NCBI GenBank assembly: GCA_030706285.1
Contig: JAUZOU010000095.1
Coordinates: 1 to 9,231 of the forward strand
Direction: 5' to 3'
Origin: Bacteroidota bacterium
GTDB lineage: Bacteria > Bacteroidota > Bacteroidia > Bacteroidales > UBA1402
DNA length: 9,231 bases
Under the pieces are notes generated by a model. That model did no database searches. It was not told the origin of the DNA and saw only the letters and a program-made list of their open reading frames with translations. Shown piece by piece: positions 1-7,831 of the stretch. Within the stretch, counting starts at the first letter, position 1, and every line of letters starts with the position of its first letter. Both the position numbers and the translations under genes were made by a program.

Positions 1-432
1 CTGGTCACCTCCATGCACCGGCGTTCGTTCGCACCGGACGGTACCATCATCAATACGTTGCTTGAATATCCTGACGCTGTCCGTAAATTGGCTGCCGATG
101 AACACGTAGCACTCATTGATCTGAACGCCATGAGCAAGATCCTCTATGAAACATGGGGCCCGGATGAATCTGTCAAAGCCTTTGTTCATTATCCGGCCAA
201 TACGTTTCCAAACCAGCCGAAAGCGCTGGAGGACAATACCCATTTTAATTCGTATGGCGGTTATGAACTGGCAAAATGTGTCGTAGAAGGGATTCGAAAA
301 GCTATTCCTGAGTTGTTTAAGTATATCCGTCCGGATTATACCGGTTTTGATCCGGCTAAACCAGACAGCCCAGCCTCTTTTTCCATTCCCTCCAGTCCGT
401 TTGTCGAGATAGAAAAACCGGATGGAAATTGA
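1..432 (+). CDS. Rhamnogalacturonan acetylesterase, GDSL/SGNH hydrolase (CE12), 3' portion only
   Basis: The frame is already open at base 1, so the gene starts upstream; the ATG at 13 is internal. The visible 143 residues end at a TGA. The start LVTSMHRRSF matches a conserved stretch of bacterial rhamnogalacturonan acetylesterases. EDNTHFNSYGGYELA contains the SGNH block-V D-x-x-H (visible residues D78 and H81), which supplies the Asp and His of the Ser-Asp-His triad. The catalytic Ser (GDS block) and the Gly and Asn blocks must lie upstream. Known family role: removal of O-acetyl groups from galacturonic acid in rhamnogalacturonan-I, which opens the backbone to lyases and hydrolases. That fits the PL11 gene two positions downstream. 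The roughly 35 residues after the catalytic block are rich in Pro and Ser and match nothing I recognise. The signal peptide cannot be assessed. The family call is strong; the exact acetyl position is inference. Confidence 0.85.
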   Translation: MVTSMHRRSFAPDGTIINTLLEYPDAVRKLAADEHVALIDLNAMSKILYETWGPDESVKAFVHYPANTFPNQPKALEDNTHFNSYGGYELAKCVVEGIRKAIPELFKYIRPDYTGFDPAKPDSPASFSIPSSPFVEIEKPDGN

Positions 433-531
433 AGGATTGCTAATCCGTTAGATAAACTGCTCTGGCAACGTTGAAACCAACTTTGACCAAGCCGGCCACG
501 CAAAACTTCTGTTTAAGATAACAAACAAACC

Positions 532-2997
532 ATGAAACAAGCACGTTTTTCCAGGTATAACCAGTCTATGAAGATCGCTATTGTATTGGCCGTCTGTTTG
601 GCCGTCACACGGATTGCACCTGCTCAACCGGTTTCCAGGTATACGCTGTGGTACGATGCTCCGGCTAAAGATTGGAATGAAGCATTGCCCATCGGGAATG
701 GCACCTTGGGAGCCATGATCTTTGGCGCTGTTCAGCACGAGTGCATTCAATTGAATGAGGCAACTTTATGGACAGGTGGCCCTGCCGATTTAAATCCAAA
801 CCCGCATGCCTCCGCCTATCTGGATGATGTCAGGAAACTCTTGTTCAGTGGGAAAAATGCGGAAGCAGCCCGTTTACTGAGAAAAATGCAGGGGCCTGAC
901 ACTCAGATGTATCAACCGCTGGGAGACTTGCTGATCACACAGAAAGATACGTCCCCTGCCACAGGCTATTACCGGGACCTGAACATCGAGACGGCCACGG
1001 CGTTGACCCGTTTTACGCAACAAGGTGTTACATTCACCAGAGAGCTGTTTGTTTCGGCGCCGGATTCAATGATGGTATTACGCCTTAAGGCGAGTCAGAA
1101 AGGGAAACTGAATGTGACACTTGGCGTTCATCACGAACTAGCTTATGTCGCCGAAATTCAGCAGAATGATCTTGTATTGAAGGGAAAAGCCCGGATTACC
1201 AATGATGAAAACAGCCATCAGAAACCAGTTGTTTACGAAGACAAAGCTGGCGAACTGGGCATGTTTTTTCAGTTCAGGGTGCGTGTCGCTTCAACTGACG
1301 GACAGGTGAAGGCGGCTGATAGCGTGTTGGAGATTTCCAATGCGTCAGAAGCGGTTGTGTTTCTCTCTGCCGCCACTTCTTTTAACGGATACCGGAATTC
1401 TCCCGTGAAAAATGGCAAAGATCCGCAGGCCCTCACATTGGGCCGGCTTGACAAGGCTACCGGAAAGACGTTTGATGCGTTAAAAACGGCTCATGTAAAA
1501 GACTATCAGTACTATTTCAAACGGGTGGAACTTAATCTGACCACAGCACCTGTTCCTCAGGGGACGATGACCGAACGGCTGGAAGCCTATCGGAACGGAA
1601 CGCCTGATCCAGCTCTCGAAGCGTTGTATTTCCAGTTTGGACGTTACCTGCTTATTTCCTGTTCCCGCCCGGGAGGTGTTGCTGCTAATCTGCAAGGTAT
1701 CTGGTGCAAGGATATCCGGCCAGCCTGGCGCAGTAATTACACCACCAACATCAATCTGGAAATGAATTATTGGCCGGCTTTATCGCTGAACATGCAGGAA
1801 ATGTACCTGCCACTCATCGATCAGATCTCGCACATGGCCGCTAATGGAGTCTACACGGCCAAAAATTACTATGACATGAAAGGCTGGGCCGCTCATCATA
1901 ATTCGGATATCTGGGCTCAGACGAATCCGGTTGGAGAAGGCAACGGCGATCCGAAATGGGCTAACTGGGCGCTTGGAAGTCCATGGCTTTCACAACATTT
2001 GTTTGACTATTACAAGTTTACACTCGATAAAGATTTCCTGAGAGAGACCGCCTATCCCATCATGAAAGGCGCCGCCGATTTTTGTCTGAACTGGCTGGTT
2101 ACAACAGACGGCAAGTTGGTGACAGCGCCTTCCACTTCCCCTGAAAATGTTTATTTGGACAGCAAAGGGAACAAGGTATCGGTCACCATTGCTTCGACTA
2201 TGGATATGGAGATTATCTGGGACTTGTTCAGCAATGTGATTGAAGCGTCAGAGATTCTGGGTGTCAATCTGGAATACCGGGCCATGTTGTTGGACAAACG
2301 GTCTCGTTTGAGCCCGTTGAAAATCGGCAAAAAAGGGAACTTGCAGGAATGGTATCAGGATGTTGAAGATATTGAACCGCAACATCGTCATGTTTCTCAC
2401 CTCTTTGGCTTGTATCCCGGGCATGAACTGTCTCCGTTACTGGACACGATTTATGGAAACGCCTGCCGGAAAACACTTGAATTGCGTGGAGACGGCGGAA
2501 CCGGCTGGAGCAAGGCCTGGAAGATTAATTTTTGGGCACGCTTGCTGGATGGCAATCATGCCTACCTGATGTATCAGGAATTGCTGAAGAATTCCACCCT
2601 CAACAATTTATTCGATACTCATCCGCCTTTCCAGATCGACGGTAATTTCGGTTCTATTGCCGGAGTCGGAGAAATGTTGCTGCAAAGCCAGTTGGGAGAG
2701 CTGTATTTGCTACCTGCACTGCCTGACGCCTGGAAAAATGGCCAGGTAAAAGGCTTGAAAGCCAGAGGGGCTTTTGGCGTAGACATCCAATGGAAGAACG
2801 GAACGTTGGAAAAAGCGTCCATTCATTCCGGAAAAGGTGCGCCTTGTGTTCTGAGAACCAACCGGCCGGTCAGGATAAAAGGCGCCAAGCCCAAGATAAA
2901 GCAGGAAACACTGTCCAATGTCACTTATTATTGTTACCGGTTCCCGACAATTGCCGGAAAAACATATTTGGTATCGGCAGTAAAATCAACTCATTGA
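532..2997 (+). CDS. GH95 alpha-L-fucosidase / alpha-L-galactosidase, secreted
   Basis: 821 residues, the usual length for GH95. The start at 532 follows an A-rich stretch (aagataacaaacaaacc) typical of Bacteroidota. An in-frame ATG at 568 would give a more compact signal peptide, MKIAIVLAVCLAVTRIAPAQ, and is a real alternative. The N-terminal domain opens with YTLWYDAPAKDWNEALPIGN and LNEATLWTGG, classic GH95 motifs. The (alpha/alpha)6 catalytic barrel follows from about residue 315. It carries NLQGIW (387), TNINLEMNYW (N406 and N408 match the water-activating Asn pair of the Bifidobacterium enzyme AfcA), TSPE (E538, equivalent to the general acid), HRHVSHLFGLYPG (618), GTGWSKAWK (657) and QIDGNFG (D703). 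All expected catalytic residues are therefore present. A C-terminal beta domain ends the protein with no T9SS tail, so a periplasmic location is likely. GH95 contains both alpha-L-fucosidases and alpha-L-galactosidases, and the sequence alone does not decide which. In this locus the likely substrate is a terminal sugar on pectin or hemicellulose side chains. Confidence 0.93.
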   Translation: MKQARFSRYNQSMKIAIVLAVCLAVTRIAPAQPVSRYTLWYDAPAKDWNEALPIGNGTLGAMIFGAVQHECIQLNEATLWTGGPADLNPNPHASAYLDDVRKLLFSGKNAEAARLLRKMQGPDTQMYQPLGDLLITQKDTSPATGYYRDLNIETATALTRFTQQGVTFTRELFVSAPDSMMVLRLKASQKGKLNVTLGVHHELAYVAEIQQNDLVLKGKARITNDENSHQKPVVYEDKAGELGMFFQFRVRVASTDGQVKAADSVLEISNASEAVVFLSAATSFNGYRNSPVKNGKDPQALTLGRLDKATGKTFDALKTAHVKDYQYYFKRVELNLTTAPVPQGTMTERLEAYRNGTPDPALEALYFQFGRYLLISCSRPGGVAANLQGIWCKDIRPAWRSNYTTNINLEMNYWPALSLNMQEMYLPLIDQISHMAANGVYTAKNYYDMKGWAAHHNSDIWAQTNPVGEGNGDPKWANWALGSPWLSQHLFDYYKFTLDKDFLRETAYPIMKGAADFCLNWLVTTDGKLVTAPSTSPENVYLDSKGNKVSVTIASTMDMEIIWDLFSNVIEASEILGVNLEYRAMLLDKRSRLSPLKIGKKGNLQEWYQDVEDIEPQHRHVSHLFGLYPGHELSPLLDTIYGNACRKTLELRGDGGTGWSKAWKINFWARLLDGNHAYLMYQELLKNSTLNNLFDTHPPFQIDGNFGSIAGVGEMLLQSQLGELYLLPALPDAWKNGQVKGLKARGAFGVDIQWKNGTLEKASIHSGKGAPCVLRTNRPVRIKGAKPKIKQETLSNVTYYCYRFPTIAGKTYLVSAVKSTH

Positions 2998-3025
2998 ATT
3001 GTTTACCAATAAAAACTCACCATTA

Positions 3026-6000
3026 ATGAAGCGTCATTTGTATAGTCGATTGCTTGGTTTGCTGGTTTGCTGGTTGACCGTTATTCCAGTCTTGCAAGCC
3101 CAGCGTCCAATGGAAAAATTGGACAGAAGTGTCATTGCCCGGACAGTCACGGGCGGCGTGTTTGTGAATTGGCGTATTACTTCTGATGAGTGGTATGATA
3201 CGTCATACAAGTTATACCGGAATGGCACTCTGATTTATGAATCGGGGGTGAAAGGCGCTTCCAATTACTTGGACGCTGCAGGGACGACCGCCTCCGTCTA
3301 CACCGTCACAGCCGTCAAAAATGGGGTCGAGTCAAAACCTTCAGCCGTGGCAACCGTCAATACGACCGGATACATAGAAATTCCGATGCGAAACCTCAAG
3401 GCACTTGGGAAAACTGGCTATTACCTCAATGACGCAACAGCCGCCGATCTGGACGGAGACGGTCAGATGGAGATCATTGTTAAACGGGTAAACAGGGACT
3501 GGAGTACGGCAAACACCAATTATACCTATTTTGAGGCGTATAAACTTGATGGCACCTTTATGTGGGCCATCGATGTCGGTCCAAACATCACCATGGATGT
3601 GGAAATCAATATTGCCGCCTTCGATTTCGACGGAGACGGGAAGGCGGAAGTTTTTATGCGGACTTCCGATAACACCGTGTTTGGAGACGGAAAATCCGTT
3701 GGAGACAGGGATGGTGACGGCGTAACCAATTACAGGTACTCGATCGGTGGAGACGGGTTCATGAATGCCGGACCCGAATATTTGTCCCTGATCGACGGGC
3801 AAACAGGGGCTGAGCTTGACTGGGTCAATTTTATTCCCCGTGGCAACACCAGCGACTGGGGGGACGATTACGGACATCGCGCCAATAAATTCTTTTTCGG
3901 GGCTCCGTACTTGGATGGCTTAAAACCAAGTTTGTTTATTGGCCGGGGTATTTATACACAAACGAAAATGGCCACGTACGATGTGGTCAACAAAAAGCTG
4001 GTTCCACGATGGACCTGGAACAGCTCAGGCAACTATTCCGGTCAGGGGAACCACAATTATACAGTGGCCGATGTCGATGGTGACGGCTGTGATGAAATTG
4101 TCTGGGGATCCATGTGCGTGGATCACGATGGGAAAGGGTTGTATACGACAGGCTTAGGCCATGGGGATGCGATGCATGTCGGTGATTTTGACCCGTATCA
4201 TCCCGGTATTGAAGTGTTTGCCTGCAATGAAGCCAATCCTGGAACCAATCTACGGGAAGGTGCAACCGGCAAGATCCTGATGCGTCATGTGACACCCAGC
4301 GATTGTGGCCGTTGTTGTGCGGCAAACATCACTGACAACATCAAGGGCGCTGAAATCTGGGGCGGAGGCATCGGTGCTTCGGCAACAGATCGGGTCGAAC
4401 TACCTCATTTTGGAGTGTCTGAGAATTTTGCCGTTTATTGGGATGGCGATTTGCTGCAAGAACTCTGTGATCATCGGAATTTCTCCACTTCGACCGGCGT
4501 CGGTTATGGCCAGATTACCAAGTTCAACGGTTATGGCAACATTACCACCTTGCTGAACGCAGATGCCTATTCCTGTAACTATACCAAAGGAACCCCTTGC
4601 CTTCAGGCCGATCTGGTCGGCGATTGGCGGGAAGAAGAAGTTTGGTGGAGAAAAGACAGCATGGCGCTCAGAATCTATACCACACCTTATCCGACGGAAC
4701 ACCGCATTTATACGCTGTTGCACGATCATCAATACCGGCAGGCCATCTGTTGGCAAATGTGCGGGTACAATCAACCGCCACATACCAGTTTTTACCTCGG
4801 AAGTGATTTCCCTACCCCGATCCCGGCCAAATCAACTAACGGCAAATTGGTCTGGAATGGCACAACCTCTGTTTGGGATGCTTCGACAGCCAATTGGATG
4901 GAAGGTGACAGTGCTGCTGCCCTTATCGCCGGAACATCGACATTGACTTCCTTTACCGACGGACGGCAAGTGCTGCTTGATCCCAGAGGCATCAACAAGA
5001 ACCTGACGATCAATGGTCAGCTGAAACCCTCGTTGCTGATGGTTTCAGGCACGGCCGATTATACCCTGGGTGGATCCGGCCGCTTATCCGGCACGATGCA
5101 TCTGGACAAGCTGGGAGCAGGAAGTCTAACCTTAAACGGGAACAATGATTATACCGGCACGACCGATATTTGGGAAGGGAATGTCATCATGAACGGACAA
5201 TTAACAGCTTCCCCCGTTCTGATCAGAAGACACGCCAATTATGGTGGAACAGGCCTTACCGGAAATGGTATTTCGACGGAATATAATGCCGGCATTTATG
5301 TCGGTGGTCAGCAAACCGCCGATACGATGACCGTGAATGGCACACTGAAACTTGCCGAAGGTGCCAAACTGATTGTCGATTTGTCTGATGAACCGACTGT
5401 TCCGGAAGATCCGGCCTTGGTTAAAACAGGTAAAATGAATGACTTTCTCCGTTTAAATGGAACACTGGTTGTCGCTCCCAATTCGGTGGTCAGTGTCAAC
5501 AAACTCGATGGTAAGTTGGTTCAGGGCGATTATCTGCTTGGCCATGTGGATGCTGTTTCGGGTGATCTTTCGAAAGTAAAAATAGGCGGGACATTAGGCT
5601 CGGTTGCCTACCTTGTCTATGATACAATTCCAGGTACGATTTCTTTGCGCATAAAAGGCGTTAGAAAAGCCGCTTCCATCGATTGGTCAGGCAATTATAG
5701 CAGTGCCTGGGATATTTCCTCTACTTCCAATTGGCTGAAGGAAGGCCTTGAAGACATTTTTGTTCCGAATGACAGCGTCACCTTTAAAGCAGATGCCGTC
5801 AATCGATCTATTACACTGACAGATTCCATACCTGTGGCCCGCATGTCTGTCAGCGGCGGATTGGATTATGCCTTTGATGGGACCGGTGTGCTGACAGGAC
5901 CTATGAATTTGTCGGTTTCGGAAGGAAGCAACGTTACGATAAACAACCGGAATGCCTTTACAGGAAGCACGACCGTTGACAACAGTACCTTGATATTGAA

Positions 6001-7735
6001 ATACTTGCCTTCTTCTACCGCCAATGGAGGCATAGGAACCAACAATACCAGTGTTGGTTCGCTGGTGCTAAAAGACAGTGCCATCCTGCAGGTGACGACC
6101 AGCAATGAGATTACCAGCCGTGGCTTGACCTTGTCAGGGGCCAATGGCGGGGTCTTGAACGTAACCAATCCGATTTATTGGAACGGGGCCATTGCCGGAA
6201 CCAGATTGACGAAATCAGGATCGGCTACCTTATACCTGGGCAGCAGCAATGCAGGCCTGGCGGAAACCATTCTGAGAACAGGGACCATCAAATTGACCAG
6301 TGCCAATGCTGTTAACAATGGCGTTGGAGGAAAGATAACCCTATTTGGCGGAACACTTGAAGCATACAATGATAACGGTGCCTATCTGTCCAGTAACACA
6401 GCCTTTGATGTGCCTTACGGCTCAAACGCATCCATTATTGCCGCACCCCGCTGTAACTATAACGGCATGCTGACAGGAGGAGGAAACCTAAACTGGAGTT
6501 GCGATTTCATCAGGGCGTACCTGAACGGCAATTGGTCTGCATTTACCGGTACGGTCAACGTGACTGCCAACGGAGCCAACTCTAGTTATGAAAACCATTT
6601 TATCGTCAATAACAGCGCCGGATATCCGAATGCAACGATCAGTCTGGGCAGTGGTGTGACCATGTGTTATAAAAACGGGACAGACGACAATGGGACGGCC
6701 ACGCTTAAAATCGGTATGCTGACCGGTGTTTCCGGATCGACTTATTTCAATGCCGGTCTGGAAATCGGATCCACCAACCGGAGTGGCTCGTTTGGCGGAG
6801 CCATCACAGGGATAACCTCAGTTAAAAAAGTGGGAACCGGCACCTGGATATTGTCAGGGGCTAACAGCTATACAGGCACAACCACCCTCAAAGAAGGAAC
6901 GCTATCCATATCCGGTTCAAAAACAGGTGCCGGATCGGTCAGTCTGGAAAGTGGTACCATGTTGAGTGTCACCGGGAGCTTATCTGGCCCGGTTTCAGCC
7001 GCAGCCGGTTCGCGGGTTTATTTATCCGGAACCATGGCAGGACCTCTGTCTTTGGCCGGCATGTCTGACAAAGAGCTGGGTGCCAGATTGGTTGGTGCCG
7101 GTAAAGTGTCCGGTTCAGTCATAGCGGGCGATTTCAGCTACATTTCTCCGTCTGATAGCACCGCTATCGGTACATTGACCGTTGGCGGCAACTTGATGAT
7201 GGGTGAATCGGTTTATGAAGTACAGATTTCCGGCGGTGTGAAGGCCAAATCGGACAAACTGGCTGTCTCCGGGCTATTGAAGCTGGGTGGTATCTTGAAT
7301 GTGACCCGTTTGAATACGACACCGTTGATTGCTGGCCATACCGTACAGTTGTTCAGTGCGGATAGTATTACAGGCGTTTTTTCAGCCATCAACTTGCCCG
7401 AACTGTCTGACGGATTGGCGTGGGATACGACAGCATTATACAAAACAGGCGTTCTTTCAGTTTATTCAACGGTTGGTGTACCCAGACAGGCTATTAAAGC
7501 GGGGTTGGAGCAAAATCCCACGCACGGATTATTTCAGATCCGGTTGCAACAATCCGCCAGAAAGTTGATTGTCAGTGTGACCAATATCAGCGGCCAAGTC
7601 GTGTATATAGCTGAGAAAGAAGCACCGGATGGAGCGTTTTCAGTTGATCTGAGCCATGAGACGGATGGGGTATATCTATTGCGGGCCATCGCGGATGACA
7701 ACACGTGCGGGATACTGAAACTGATCAAAGAATGA
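3026..7735 (+). CDS. Rhamnogalacturonan lyase (PL11) with autotransporter-type repeats and T9SS sorting tail
   Basis: 1569 residues from the ATG at 3026, 28 bp after the GH95 stop. A TTG at 2999 is in frame, but the ATG places the signal peptide (MKRHLYSRLLGLLVCWLTVI, cleavage near AQA/Q) at the N terminus. Residues 28-115 are the small beta domain and 116-592 the beta-propeller of PL11. Acidic DxDGDG-type calcium loops lie at 141-146, 200-205, 227-232 and 349-354, and the domain ends with the family signature YNQPPHTSFYLG (581-592). PL11 enzymes cleave the rhamnose-galacturonic acid linkage of rhamnogalacturonan-I by beta-elimination and need calcium. Residues 600-1480 are Gly/Ser/Thr/Asn-rich beta-strand repeats of the autotransporter-associated type (LGAGSLTLNGNNDYTGTT, VGTGTWILSGANSYTGTT), probably a long beta-helix. 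Residues about 1488-1569 are a T9SS sorting domain, so the protein is probably exported to the surface or medium. Ordinary PL11 proteins are near 600 residues, so this one is about 2.5 times longer. Endo versus exo action cannot be judged. Confidence 0.93.
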   Translation: MKRHLYSRLLGLLVCWLTVIPVLQAQRPMEKLDRSVIARTVTGGVFVNWRITSDEWYDTSYKLYRNGTLIYESGVKGASNYLDAAGTTASVYTVTAVKNGVESKPSAVATVNTTGYIEIPMRNLKALGKTGYYLNDATAADLDGDGQMEIIVKRVNRDWSTANTNYTYFEAYKLDGTFMWAIDVGPNITMDVEINIAAFDFDGDGKAEVFMRTSDNTVFGDGKSVGDRDGDGVTNYRYSIGGDGFMNAGPEYLSLIDGQTGAELDWVNFIPRGNTSDWGDDYGHRANKFFFGAPYLDGLKPSLFIGRGIYTQTKMATYDVVNKKLVPRWTWNSSGNYSGQGNHNYTVADVDGDGCDEIVWGSMCVDHDGKGLYTTGLGHGDAMHVGDFDPYHPGIEVFACNEANPGTNLREGATGKILMRHVTPSDCGRCCAANITDNIKGAEIWGGGIGASATDRVELPHFGVSENFAVYWDGDLLQELCDHRNFSTSTGVGYGQITKFNGYGNITTLLNADAYSCNYTKGTPCLQADLVGDWREEEVWWRKDSMALRIYTTPYPTEHRIYTLLHDHQYRQAICWQMCGYNQPPHTSFYLGSDFPTPIPAKSTNGKLVWNGTTSVWDASTANWMEGDSAAALIAGTSTLTSFTDGRQVLLDPRGINKNLTINGQLKPSLLMVSGTADYTLGGSGRLSGTMHLDKLGAGSLTLNGNNDYTGTTDIWEGNVIMNGQLTASPVLIRRHANYGGTGLTGNGISTEYNAGIYVGGQQTADTMTVNGTLKLAEGAKLIVDLSDEPTVPEDPALVKTGKMNDFLRLNGTLVVAPNSVVSVNKLDGKLVQGDYLLGHVDAVSGDLSKVKIGGTLGSVAYLVYDTIPGTISLRIKGVRKAASIDWSGNYSSAWDISSTSNWLKEGLEDIFVPNDSVTFKADAVNRSITLTDSIPVARMSVSGGLDYAFDGTGVLTGPMNLSVSEGSNVTINNRNAFTGSTTVDNSTLILKYLPSSTANGGIGTNNTSVGSLVLKDSAILQVTTSNEITSRGLTLSGANGGVLNVTNPIYWNGAIAGTRLTKSGSATLYLGSSNAGLAETILRTGTIKLTSANAVNNGVGGKITLFGGTLEAYNDNGAYLSSNTAFDVPYGSNASIIAAPRCNYNGMLTGGGNLNWSCDFIRAYLNGNWSAFTGTVNVTANGANSSYENHFIVNNSAGYPNATISLGSGVTMCYKNGTDDNGTATLKIGMLTGVSGSTYFNAGLEIGSTNRSGSFGGAITGITSVKKVGTGTWILSGANSYTGTTTLKEGTLSISGSKTGAGSVSLESGTMLSVTGSLSGPVSAAAGSRVYLSGTMAGPLSLAGMSDKELGARLVGAGKVSGSVIAGDFSYISPSDSTAIGTLTVGGNLMMGESVYEVQISGGVKAKSDKLAVSGLLKLGGILNVTRLNTTPLIAGHTVQLFSADSITGVFSAINLPELSDGLAWDTTALYKTGVLSVYSTVGVPRQAIKAGLEQNPTHGLFQIRLQQSARKLIVSVTNISGQVVYIAEKEAPDGAFSVDLSHETDGVYLLRAIADDNTCGILKLIKE
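4844..5191 (+). repeat. Beta-repeat module, copy A, within the PL11 protein
   Basis: Residues 607-722 of the PL11 protein. The module opens with a Trp-rich lead-in (LVWNGTTSVWDASTANW), continues with VSGTADYTLGGSGRLSGTM and ends with a near-canonical autotransporter-associated repeat, LGAGSLTLNGNNDYTGTT. Copy B (5675-5998) shows the same order of motifs. Similarity is visible at protein level but not as long identical DNA, so the duplication is old. Confidence 0.7.
5675..5998 (+). repeat. Beta-repeat module, copy B, within the PL11 protein
   Basis: Residues 884-991 of the PL11 protein. IDWSGNYSSAWDISSTSNW aligns with the copy A lead-in, VSGGLDYAFDGTGVLTGPM with VSGTADYTLGGSGRLSGTM, and NVTINNRNAFTGSTTV with SLTLNGNNDYTGTTDI. 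The two copies begin 277 residues apart, suggesting tandem duplication of a larger unit that then diverged. Confidence 0.65.
6818..6910 (+). repeat. Canonical autotransporter-associated beta-strand repeat in the PL11 protein
   Basis: Residues 1265-1295. KVGTGTWILSGANSYTGTTT followed by LKEGTLSISG is the clearest match in the window to the passenger-associated repeat consensus KxGxGxLxLxGxNxYtGxTxxxxGtL. A degenerate version is visible near residues 1060-1090 (LTKSGSATLYLGSSNAG, then TGTIKL). In known proteins these repeats form rungs of extended beta-helices. Confidence 0.8.
7487..7732 (+). other. T9SS type A C-terminal sorting domain of the PL11 protein
   Basis: Roughly the last 82 residues (1488-1569). 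They show the T9SS tail pattern in order: NPTHGLFQIRL, then VSVTNISGQVVY, DLSHETDGVYLLRA and the terminal KLIKE. Known role: the domain directs transport through the outer membrane by the type IX system and is usually cleaved, leaving the cargo surface-anchored or released. No other complete protein in the window carries one. Confidence 0.88.
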
Positions 7736-7775
7736 CAGGATGAAATGAGCATGCCTGTGTCAGGCTTCCAAACAG

Positions 7776-7831
7776 ATGATCATTCGACATGCGAGTTGCA
7801 TAGGATCTTGAACGAAAAAAATTATGATCAT
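7776..7831. repeat. Two copies of the 8-bp palindrome ATGATCAT in the 96-bp gap before the DUF4450-like gene
   Basis: ATGATCAT occurs at 7776-7783 and again at 7824-7831, 48 bp apart; the second copy directly abuts the ATG at 7832. The same gap has a short perfect hairpin, GCCTG-TGT-CAGGC (7753-7765), without a following T tract. The repeats are seen directly. A regulatory role is unproven and chance is quite possible in AT-rich leader DNA. Confidence 0.3.

Noticed and set aside
434..446. Small hairpin GGATT-GCT-AATCC just after the acetylesterase stop, considered as a terminator.
   Set aside because: The stem is only 5 bp and AT-containing with no T tract, and the downstream gene is co-directional.
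433..531. A search for a Bacteroidota promoter (-33 TTTG, -7 TAnnTTTG) before the GH95 gene.
   Set aside because: A TTTG is present near 482, but no TAnnTTTG lies at suitable spacing, so no promoter is called.
448..750. A 100-codon minus-strand open frame spanning the gap before the GH95 gene.
   Set aside because: More than half is antisense to the GH95 N terminus, and the product has no signal peptide or family motif.
2999..3025. TTG at 2999 as the start of the PL11 protein.
   Set aside because: It would add nine polar residues ahead of a good signal peptide and leave only 1 bp after the GH95 stop; the ATG at 3026 is better.
3341..3877. A 178-codon open frame on the minus strand.
   Set aside because: It lies antisense to the conserved PL11 propeller core, has no recognisable motif and is explained as a shadow of the calcium-loop codons.
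4563..4946. A 127-codon plus-strand frame inside the PL11 gene.
   Set aside because: It is a frame shadow of the PL11 C-terminal signature and repeat lead-in, with low-complexity, non-family translation.
7753..7765. Hairpin GCCTG-TGT-CAGGC after the PL11 stop, considered as a terminator.
   Set aside because: The stem is only 5 bp and is followed by TTCCAAAC rather than a run of T.
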